Shown here: piece after piece, positions 37,001 through 49,000 of the stretch
Position numbering within the stretch: the first letter of the stretch is position 1
How the letters are laid out: each line of letters opens with the position of its first letter
Source: TH-plancto1 sp043777375
GTDB taxonomy: Bacteria; Planctomycetota; Planctomycetia; Planctomycetales; Planctomycetaceae
Direction: 5' to 3'
Length of the DNA stretch: 64,000 bases
NCBI GenBank assembly: GCA_043777375.1
Contig: JAYWHX010000047.1
Location: 62,001 to 126,000, forward strand
Notes under the pieces: generated by a model
Told to the model about the DNA's origin: nothing
The model's database searches: none
The model's input: the letters and a program-made list of their open reading frames with translations, nothing else
Position numbers and translations under genes: made by a program

Positions 37001-40000
37001 CCGAATTCGCAGCCAACGTGACCGTCTCGACGACCATTCGCACGGTGATCAACACCAACGATTCCGGTCCGGGGTCGTTGCGACAGGCGATCATCGACGC
37101 GAACGCGACCACCGGGATGGACATCATCCAGTTCAGTATCTCCGGGGGCGGACCACACACGATCACGCTGAGTTCCGAACTCCCCACGATGATTGATACC
37201 GTTGTAATTGATGGCTCGACCGAACCCGACTACGCGTCGACGCCCGTTATCGAACTCAACGGCAACAACGCGGGCACGCTGCGCAAGGGCCTGACCTTGG
37301 GAGCTGGCAGTGGCGGCAGCACGATTCGCGGCTTGACGATCAACCGCTTCACGGGCTCAGCCATCGAGATCACTGGCTCGAGCCACCACACGATTCAGGG
37401 CAACTGGATTGGACTCAATGCAACAGGCACAGCAGCCTCCGCAAACGGGATCAATGGAGTTTATGTCACCAACAGTATTGGCAACTTGATCGGCGGTACG
37501 ACAGCGTCCGAGCGGAATGTGATCTCGGGAAACTCGCAACAAGGCGTCTTTTTCAACAACGCGGACTACAGCACGATCTCCGGAAACTACATCGGAACCA
37601 ATGCCAGCGGCACTAGCGACGTGTCTGGCACAAGTGCCAACACACTGCAAACAGGTGTGTACCTAGGGAACGGTTCAAGCAACAACACCATCGGCGGCAC
37701 AGCGACCGGAGCAGGCAACGTCATCTCTGGTAACAACCACTTCGGCCTGGAAATCCTTGGGACAACCTCGCAGAACAACCAGGTCCAAGGCAACTTGATC
37801 GGGACAACCGCCAACGGATTATTGGCTCTCGGCAACACAAACGGAGGTATCTCTTTCTGGGGAGCCGGTGCCGGGAATACTCTGGGCGGCACCGCCAGCG
37901 GGGCACGCAATATCGTTTCCGGTAACCTCAGCGTTGGCGTGCTCGTCGAGAGTGGCTCGACAGGGGCAGTCATTGCTGGCAATTACATCGGCGTGGCCAC
38001 CGACGGCACCACGGCACTGGGGAACTCCGGTGATGGCGTGCGGGTCGAAGTCGGTTCGACCACCACGCTAATCGGCGGGCAAGCGGCGGGCGCCGGTAAC
38101 GTGATCGCGAACAACACCGGTAACGGAGTCAACGTCTCCAGTAGCTTCGACACCGCGATCGTTCGCAACTCGATTCACTCCAACACGTCGCTGGGTATCA
38201 ACCTGGGAACCGCCGGTGTGACAGCCAATGGCAGCGGAGTGCAGAACTATCCCGTATTATCCAGCGCTGTGACTGACGGCACGCAGATCACAATCACTGG
38301 GACACTGAACAGTGCCCCGTGGACGAGCTACCGCATCGAGTTCTACTCCAATTTCACTAGCGATGGACAGGGGTACGGTGAAGGTCAAACCCTGATTGGC
38401 ATTGCCGATGAGACGACCGATGGTTTCGGCGTCGCGTCGATCTCCGCCGTTTTGACGGCAGCAGTCCCCGCTGGCCGCGTGATTAGCGCCACGGCGTCGC
38501 GGCTGGATGGCGGGGACAACGAAGTCGATACTTCGGAGTTCTCGCAGAATGTGATCGCGACGGCGGCGCTCAACGCTGACCCCGTGATCACTTCCGATGG
38601 GAGTGGCAACTCTGCCGTGATCAGCGTCGCCGAGAACAGCACCGCCGTGACCACAGTCACCGCGACCGATTCCGACATGCCCGCGCAGTCGCTGACTTAC
38701 TCGCTCAGCGGAGTCGATCAAGCCTGGTTCGCAATCCATCCCACAACTGGAGTGCTGACGTTCGCCACTCCTCCCAACTACGAGACTCCGACCGATGCCG
38801 GTGGGAACAACGTCTACAACGTCACGGTCCAAGTCAGCGACGGAGCGGGCGGCAGCGACACTCAGGATCTAGCCGTTACGGTCACCAACCAAGCCATCAC
38901 CACGGTCAGTGCGGCGGGCGCGGCGACTGTCGGAGTCGGGGCAAGCTACACGCTGAATCTGACGTCCGACGAAGACGCCACAAGCTGGACGATCAACTGG
39001 GGCGACGGGACCATACAGTCCGTGGCGGGCGCTCCCACGTCGGTGACGCACACCTACGTCGCCGGAAACTCGGGACTGACGTTCAACATCCTGGCCAGTG
39101 CGACCGACGACGCTGGGGCACACTTTGCCAATGATCTACTCGCTCCCACCGCGTTTCTCACGGGTGAGGGGCTGTATCGTTTCTCCGGGCCGACCGGCAG
39201 CTTCTCGCAGATGTTCAGCGGTGCGGAACTCCAAAATCCCACCGCTGTGCTCGTCGGCCCCGACGGACTGCTGTATGCCGCTGGTCACGGGACCGACAAT
39301 ATCGTCCGCTACAACGCCGCGACTGGAGCCTATGTCGACACGTTTGTCGCAGCTGCGAGCGGTACGCTCAACGGGGCTTCGGGCCTAGCGTTTGGACCGG
39401 ACGGGCATCTGTATGTCAGCAGCCAGCTCAACGATAAAGTGCTGAAGTTCGACGGCACAACCGGGGCCTTCCTGTCGACATTTGTCGCGTCCGCCAGCGG
39501 CGGACTGGATGGTCCCACGCAGTTGGTCTTTCGGCCCGATGGCTACTTGTATGTGGCCAGTTATAACTCCGACAGTGTTCTGCGTTTCAACGCCACCACG
39601 GGTGCGTATGTCGACACGTTTGTCACCACCGCCAGTGGCAGTCTGAACGGTCCGGCGTCGCTCGTGTGGGGCCACGATGGCAACCTGTACGTCTCCAGCA
39701 CCAACAGCACGGTCAAGCGCTACAATGGGACCACGGGGGCTTTCATCGACAACTTTGTGACGGCAGGCAGCGGCGGCCTCGGTGAGGCCTTCGGGTTGGC
39801 GTTCGGTCCGGACGGCCATCTGTATGTGTCGAGTTTCACGACCGACCAGATCGTCAAATACAACGGCACGACCGGGGCTTTGATTGGCGATTATGTCGCC
39901 AGTGGCAGCGGCGGCCTGGATGGTCCGACGTCGTTCACGTTCCGCCCGAATCAGCAGGTGAAAGTTGTCTCGCATGGGATCACGGTGACCCCGACATCGG

Positions 40001-43000
40001 GCCTGACGACGACCGAGGCGGGTGGCACAGCGACGTTTTCGATCGTGTTGACATCCGCTCCCACGGCCAATGTCACCATCCAATTAAGTTCGAGCGACAC
40101 CACCGAAGGCACCATCTCCGGGGCCACGCTCGTTGGCAATACGCTGACCTTTACTGCGGCGAACTGGAATACGCCGCAGGTCATCACCGTGACGGGGGTC
40201 AACGATGCTGCCGACGATGGAAATGTTGCTTTTTCGATCAACACGACTGCCGCTGTATCGACCGACTTGAACTACAACGACCGTGACGTGAGTGATGTCG
40301 CGGTGACCAACACGAACGACGATGTCACTCTGACTGGATTGCAGTATCTCGACGGTGTAGGCGATGGCTCCGATGTCCCGACCGCGATACTTAAGTCGAC
40401 AGTTCCCACCGATACTTCACTCGACAACTTCGACTTTGGCAGAGACTCGTATCCCGGTTTGTTTATCAGCAAAGGCGGATCGGGCGCTGGCGAATCCGAC
40501 CCCACTAAGTATCAAGTCTGGCTGACTTCGGCCACCGGCAATCAGATTGTGAACAGTGTCGTGACACTGGACATCTGGACCGCCATGAAGGACTTTAACA
40601 CTGTGGAAGGCGGCAGTGTTGTGGCTCATCTGGTGGAGGCCAACACCGACGGCTCCAGCGCTCTTTCTATCGCGAGTGCGACGATCACGCGGGGCGATTG
40701 GGACACGGCGAATACGGGGACATGGATTCAAGATACGTTCAACTTTGGCATGGTGAACCATACCACGGCGGCAGGCAAGGCGTTGGGGATCAAGCTGCTC
40801 GTCAGCGGCTCGTCCAGCAATGACATGTTCTTCGCTTACGATGCCACGAACTATGCCAGTCATTTGTCGTTCGGCACGCCTGCGGGCATCACAGTGTCCC
40901 CGACCACCGGTCTGACCACCACCGAGGCGGGTGGCACCACGTCGTTCTCCGTCGTGCTCAACTCCGCTCCTACGGCCGATGTCACCATCCAACTCGGTTC
41001 GACCGACACCACCGAAGGCACCATCTCCGGAGCCACGCTGGTCGGCAACACGCTGACCTTTACGTCCGCGAACTGGAACACCCCTCAAATTATCAGCGTC
41101 ACTGGCGTCAATGACGCGATCACCGATGGCGACATCAGCTACTCGATCACCACCCTCAACGCCAGCAGTACCGACCTCAACTACAACGGCCTCAATCCCA
41201 GCGATGTCAGTGTCACCAACACCGACAACGACCTGTACTCGATCTCGGGCACTGTGTTCGAAGATGTTGACGGCGATGGACTGGTGAGCGACGACGGTGT
41301 GGGGCTAGCGAACGCGATCGTGTCGCTGTACCGCGATGACGGCGACGGCACGCTCGACGCGGGCGACTCGATCGTCAATTCGATCCTGGCCAACGCCTCG
41401 GGCCAGTACACGTTCGGTGCGTTGTCGAACGACACTTACTGGGTGGTCGTCGATTCACGGTCATTCGTGGGCACGACGGGGCTGAACACAGGCTCGACGA
41501 TTCACGATCAGTGGGCCGAGCAAACGTACGGCTCGATCGGCAGCGTCGGGTGGGATGGCTCGGCCTACACCTTCACGGGCACAGCTGGGGCGTTCATTGG
41601 AGGCATGCGGCAAGACCGCGGAGACAACAGTGCCAGTCTGCTGACTGGCGAGCACATCACCCGTGTCGCTCTCTCGGGCATCAGCGCAGCCGGTATCGAC
41701 TACGGTTTCAGCTACAACGTCATCACCAACACGCGCGATGGCGACGAGGTGGGAGCGAACAATCGCACCATCCAAGGCTCGCTGCGGCAGTTCATCCAGA
41801 ACAGCAATGCCCTCGCAGACACGCAATCGTCGAACTTCGAGATCACCAACCCCCTCGTGGGCGGGGCACACACGATCGATGTCAGCGGTCTTCTTCCAGC
41901 AATCACCGATGCGGTCAACCTGGATGCCTCCACCGAATCCGACTTCGCAGGATTACCAATCGTCGTCCTCAACGGAGCCACAGCAGGATTAGGTGTCGAT
42001 GGACTTGAGTTTGTGAGTGGGTCAGCGGGCAGTACGGTTCGTGGGTTCGTCATCCAGAACTTTGACTCCACTGGAATCTGGGTTAATAGTACAAACAACA
42101 TCACTCTCGCAGGCAACTTCATCGGCACTGATGTCACGGGTACGGTGGCTGCCGAAAACTCCAATGGCATCCTGGTTGAATACTCGTCCAATGTCACGAT
42201 CGGAGGATTAACGCCCGCTGATCGTAATGTCATTTCCGGGAGTCGAACCTATCACGGCGTTTGGCTCGACAACACCTCTAACAACAATACCGTCGTCGGA
42301 AACTTCATTGGGACCGATCTTACTGGAGAGCTCGACCTCGGTAACTTTGGGGATGGAGTTCGAATTGACAATGGATCCCTGGGCAACACAATCGGCGGAA
42401 CGACCGCAGCTGCTCGCAATGTGATCTCCGGGAACCAGGGTGACGGCGTTGGAATTCAAGGAGTCGGAACCACCGGCAACGTGGTCCAAGGGAACTACAT
42501 CGGCACCGATGACGACGGGGAACAGGACCTCGGGAACTCGGCCAACGGGGTCAATGTTTCGGCAGATGGCAATACCATCGGTGGCAGTTCCGTCGGGGCT
42601 GGCAACGTCATCTCTGGCAACAGCCTGCGTGGGGTCTACGTGACCGGCACGGGAGTCTCCGCGACCATTCGAAGCAATTATGTCGGGACGGACAAGGACG
42701 GGTTGCAAGCCTTGGGCAACAGCTTCGACGGAATTGAAGTCAACTTCGGAGCGGGCGATGTCACGATCAGGGACAATCTGGTCGCGGCGAACGGACAGTG
42801 GGGGATTAACCTCTCGGGGACTGGAACAGACAATAAGGTGCGAGACAATACGGTGGGCCTGAATGCGACCCAGGCAGCCATCCTGGGCGGCGCGGGAATC
42901 GGTGTCTCCAGTGATGGTCACACAATCATCGACAACACAATCGGGGGCTCAAACACCTATGGGATCTACCTGACTGGATCGAGTGACAACACGATCCAGG

Positions 43001-46000
43001 GGAACTACATCGGGACCAACTCCTCGGGAACGACCGGCCTCGGAAACTCATTGCACGGGATCGGTATTGATGGGGCAGGAGCCAACGACAACCTGATCGG
43101 CGGAACAAGCACTGGGGAAGGGAACGTCTTCGCCAACAACGCCCAGGATGGGGTCGCGATTGCCTCGGGAGCAGGTACCCGGAACACAATCCTCGGCAAC
43201 ATGTTCCGCAGCAATGGTGATCTGGGCATCGATCTCCACGACAACGGAGTCACGGGCAATGACCCGGACGACACTGACCCTGGCTCAAATGCCTTGCAGA
43301 ATTATCCGGAGATCACCTCGGCCTCACTCAGCGGAACCGATCTGACGCTGGGCGGATCGCTTAATACCGATGGACCTAGCACTCAGTATCGGATCGAGTT
43401 CTACGGCAATCCGTCTGGAACCGCGGACATCACCAACGGCGAGGGCCGCGTTTACCTCGGCTCGACGACCGTCACCACCAATGCCAGCGGCGATGCCACC
43501 TTCTCGGGTGTGACACTGACCGGAGTTTCACTGGCGGTCGGCGACTCAGTCACCGCCACTGCGACCCGCATTGAGTCACCCGCTCAGGTCGGTGTCAGTG
43601 ACTTACTTGCCTACGGTAGCACGTCTGAGTTCGCGGCAAACCTGACGCTGACTTCTGTTGCTATCAACAACGCGCCGGTACTTGTGGCCTCGTCGAGCTT
43701 GAACACGATCAATGAGGACGACTTCACCAATCCCGGCACGCTGGTGTCACAGATGGTCGATACAGAAGCGACCGACCCCGATTCCGGTGCCTTGAAGGGG
43801 ATTGCGATCACCTCTGTTCCCACAACGGACGGCACCTGGGAGTACACGCTGGACGGAACGACATGGATATCAGTGGGAACGCCTTCCATAACTTCTGCCT
43901 TGTTACTCACAGCCGATGCAACGACAGCGATTCGGTTTGTCCCAAATGCCAACTTCAACGGTAGCACAGGACTGTTGTTTTATAAGGCTTGGGACCAGAC
44001 GACTGGGATGGCAGGCGGAACAGCTGATGTGACCTCAGCTGGTGCCGATACAGCTTTCAGTGCCGGTAGCAACGGCACCAGCGTGACGGTCACTGCGATC
44101 AATGATGCACCAGCGCTGACGCCGTACGCCCCCACTGACAACCCCACTGAAGACGAGGCTCAGTTTGTAGCAACCATTGCGACGGTTCTAAGTGGCTCTA
44201 TCAGCGATGTCGATAGCAGCCCTCTTTCCGGTATCACCATCTTCGCATTGGCTGGTAGCGGTGGGACACTCGAGTACACGATTGACGGTGGAACATCGTG
44301 GTTGAGTCTCACGTCCGTGTCCGCTTCATCAGCGTTGTTGCTGCGCTCCACCGACTCGATGCGATTCACGCCCGATACGAATAACGGCGGTGTGATCACT
44401 CTCGACTATCGGGCTTGGGATCAAACCACGGGGACAGCTGGCTCCACGGTCGATGTGAGCACCACCGGCGGCACGACGGCATTCAGCTCCGCCTCAGACC
44501 AAGTGACAGTCAACATTGCCTCCGTCAATGACGCGCCGACAATCACGAACGGAATGAACATTAGCCTCTCGCTGGCAAATGAAGACGCGCCATCGACTCC
44601 ATACAGCGTGTCAACATTACTCATCACCGGCGGACTGGCATACACCGATGTCGATACCAGTGCCGTGCAGGGAATCGCCATCACAGAAGTCACTGGCGGG
44701 GGAAACTGGCAGTACTCAACGAACGGCCTGACGTGGATCAATGTCACCGGAGTGTTTACGACAAACGCTTTATTACTCGATGCATCGACCCAACTACGGT
44801 TTAATCCGGATGGTCTGAATGGCAGCTCCCCAAAGGTCGTATTCCGAGCCTGGGATCGCACGTCTGGCACAGCCTCAACCAACGCCACTCCCTTCTTTGT
44901 GGATCCTGGAATTGGAGGAAGCACCACCGCCTTCAGCACCTCATTGGCGAATCTTTTGCTCAGTGTGACATCAATCAATGACTCGCCAACGATCGGTGGC
45001 GGAATCCTCTCTGCGATTCTGGAAGACACCACAAACCCGGCTGGAGCAACGGTCGGGAGCCTGGTCTCGGGCACCTTTTTCGACGTGGATTCAGGGGCCA
45101 GTCTGTCAGGGATTGTGATCACATCGAACAACGCTCCGGTCTCGGAGGGGATCTGGCAATACTCGAGCGACAGCGGGACCAACTGGTTCGACGTAGGCAC
45201 CGTGGGAGTGAACGCACTGGCGCTCGAAGTCAGCACGCACCTCCGATTTGTCCCAGCTGCCGACTTCAATGGCACCCCCACTTCGCTCTCATTCCGTGGT
45301 CTCGACAACAGCTACGCTGGCGGATTCACCAGCGGGGCCTCGCGGCTCACGGTGGATACAACCAGTCCCGGTGGAACATCACCGATCAGCTCCAGCCTGG
45401 TTTCAATCGGGGCCAATGTCACAGCAGTCAACGACGCGCCGATTCGCACCTCGGGGACAGTCGCCAATCTGACAGTCATAGAGGACGCGGGCCTCACGAG
45501 TTTGGGCTTTGGAAGCGTGGCCTATAGCTCCGGTGGTGGAGCAGATGAGAGCGGCCAGACGCTGACGTACTCCGTGACGGCCATCCCCTCTGTGAGCCTC
45601 GGCAGGGTGTTCCTGGCCGATGGCACGACACCGGTGACATTGGGTGCCTACACGCTGGCCGATATTCAAGGCATGCAGTTCTTACCGACGTCCAACGCCA
45701 GCGGAAGCAGCGGATTTCAATACAACGTGACAGATTCGGGCGGCACAGCGAACGGGGGCTTAAACAGTATCAGTCAGTTCGTGCTGATGACGGTCACGGG
45801 AGTCAACGATTCCCCAGTTGTCACCACAACCGGCACGACGCTGGCCTACACCGAGAACGACGCTGCGACTCCGATTGATGCGGGGCTCACTGTCAGCGAT
45901 GTCGACAACGCGAACGTGACGAATGCGACAGTCTCGATTTCGACGAACTATGTAACGGGGCAAGACACGCTGGCCTTCACCAATCAACTCGGGATCACCG

Positions 46001-49000
46001 GCAGCTGGGATTCGGCTCTGGGAGTGCTCACGCTTTCGGGAACGACGACCAAGGCCAACTATCAATCGGCCTTGCGATCGGTGACCTATGTCAACACCAG
46101 TAACACCCCGAGTGCATTACTGCGGACGGTGAGCGTTGTCGTCAGTGATGGCACGCTCGGCAGCACGCCTGCGACTCGCAACATCTCCGTCGCGGCGATC
46201 AACAACGCACCGACGATCACGGCAAACACTCTCTCGATCAGCGAGGGAGGTACCGTTGTTCTGTCGAATAACGAAATCAACTCGACCGACGCCGACAACG
46301 CTCCAGCCCAGCTGACCTACTCCGCGACCAGCATCACCGGTGGGCAATTCGAACTGGTGGCCGCGCCTGGTTCTTCGATCACCAGCTTTACCCAAGCCCA
46401 GATCAACAGCGGAGCTGTCCAGTTCGTTCATGACGGTGGTGAGGTCGCTCCCAGCTATTCCGTGACTGTCTCAGACGGTTCAATGAGCCACGGACCCAAT
46501 GCCGCATCGATCACATTCAGCAATGTCAACGACGCACCTACGATCAGCACGATCACCAACCAGACGATCAACGAGGATGCGGTTCTTGGACCACTCGCAT
46601 TCACCATCGGTGACAACGAAACGTCCGCTGCGTCGCTGATGGTGACGGCCACATCGAGCTATGGGGCATTGATTCCGAATGGGAATATCGTTTTGGGAGG
46701 AAGCGGTGCCAACCGCACCGTGACGTTGACCCCGGCCTTGAATCAGTTCGGCGGCCCGATAGCGATCACGCTGACTGTCAGTGATGGAACCACGTCGACT
46801 CAGACCACCTTTGAAGTCATGATCTCAGCTGTCAATGACTCTCCGACGATTGGAACTGCAACGTTCAGTCTGAGTGAGAACACTTCGAATGGCACAGCTG
46901 TTGGAATCGTCAGTGCGAGTGACCCAGATGATAGTGACACCCAAACCTTCTCAATCATCGCAGGTGATGTGACGGGGGCGTTCGCCATCGACAACACCGG
47001 TCGGATCACGGTCGCGGATTCCGTCCAGCTTGATTACGAAACCACGACGAGCTGGAGCCTGACCGTACGAGTACGTGACACCGCTGGTGCTTCCGCGAAC
47101 GCGATCATCACGATCAACCTGACCGATGTGAACGACAATGATCCGGTCATCACGAGTCACGGGGGAGTGAATACGGTCTCGTTGAGCCTCGCCGAAAATA
47201 CGACAGCTGTCACGACGATCTCGTCGATGGACGCTGATGCGGGGACGATCGTCACCTACTCGATCATTGGCAACGATGCTGGACTCTTCCAGATCGATAC
47301 CAACACGGGTGTGTTGAGCTTCCAGCTGTCGACTGACTACGAGACACCGCTCGATGCCGACGGAAACAATGTCTATGAAGTCTCTGTGAGCGCTACCGAT
47401 GGCGTACGGACAGACAGTCAGTCACTGTTGATCACCGTCACCGATGCCAGCGAGTCAGCGGTGACTGCGATCCTCGACTCGAACATTGCGATGGAGACAG
47501 TTGCGGAGAATGCCACTACCGGAACACCCATCGGAATTACGGCATTTGCTGACGACGCGGATGGAACAGACACCGTCAGTTATTCGTTGCTGAACAGTGC
47601 GGGAGGCCGGTTTGTAATCGACGGAGTGACTGGGGTGGTGACGCTGGCTTCTGGACTCGACTACGAGACGGCGACCTCGCACACGATCCGCGTCCAGGCC
47701 CTCAGCAGTGACGGGACCACGAGCGAACAAGACTTCGTGCTGACAGTGACGGACGTCAATGAGACCGGGATTAGCCTCCTCAGCGACTCGAATGTCGCGA
47801 ATGATCAGGTCACAGAGAACTCCATCGCAGGCACAGTCGTCGGAGTCACCGCTTTTGCCGATGACCTCGACGGGGACGACACAATCAGTTACTCGCTGAT
47901 CAATGATGCGGGTGGAAGATTCGCGATCAACGGCGTGACTGGAGTGGTGACCGTCGCTGCGGGGATCGACTACGAGACCGCAATGGCCCACTCAATCCGC
48001 GTCCAAGCTCTCAGCACGGATGGGTCGACGAGTTTCCGCGACATCACGATCAACATCATCGATCTCAATGAGTATGCGACGACACCCATCAGCGACTCGA
48101 ACGCAGCCATCGATCAGGTCGTTGAGAATGCCAATACAGGCACTGTGGTCGGCATCACCGCTTTTGCCGATGATCTCGACGGGACCGACTCAGTCAGCTA
48201 CTCACTGACCAGCAACGCGGGCGGTCGACTGACAATTGACTCGACCACCGGCATCGTGACGGTAGCGGGGGCAATCGACTTTGAAGCGACCTCGTCATTG
48301 AACTTGACTGTCCAGGCCCTGAGCACCGATGGGTCATTGACATCGAGAGACTTCGTTGTGGCGGTCCTTGATGCCAATGACAATGCCCCCTTGGTGCCAC
48401 CCGGTCAGTCATTCACGCTGGCCGAGAACAGCTCCAACGGAACGACAGTGGGAACGGTATTGGCAGCGGATGTCGACACCGTCGGTTCTCTTCAGAACTG
48501 GACGATTACTGGTGGAACTGGCGTGGGTGCCTTGGCGATCAACGCTGCGACAGGCGAGATTTCGGTCAACAATGGTGCGTTGCTCGACTTCGAGTCCGCT
48601 CCGAGCTTGACGCTCTTCGTTTCCGTTTCAGATGGCATTCAAACATCATCTGTGCAATCCGTGACCATCAATCTGAGTAACGTCAACGAGGCCCCGCAGA
48701 TCACCGGTCCGGCGAATACGACAGTCGGCGAAGATGGGATGACAGCCACTCTCCCGATCACGGTCAGTGATATCGACACTGCGACTGCGACACTCGTGGT
48801 CACTGCCACAAGCAGCGACCAAGCTCTCATCCCGAACGGCAGTATTGTGATCGCCGGGTCTGGAGCGAGTCGCACAGTCACGATTACGCCGAGAGCGGAA
48901 ATGAGCGGCGGCCCAGTGACAATAACACTGACTGTCAGTGATGGATTACTTTCGACGCAAACCACTTTCCTGGTCACGGTCGCTGCGAATAATGATGCGC

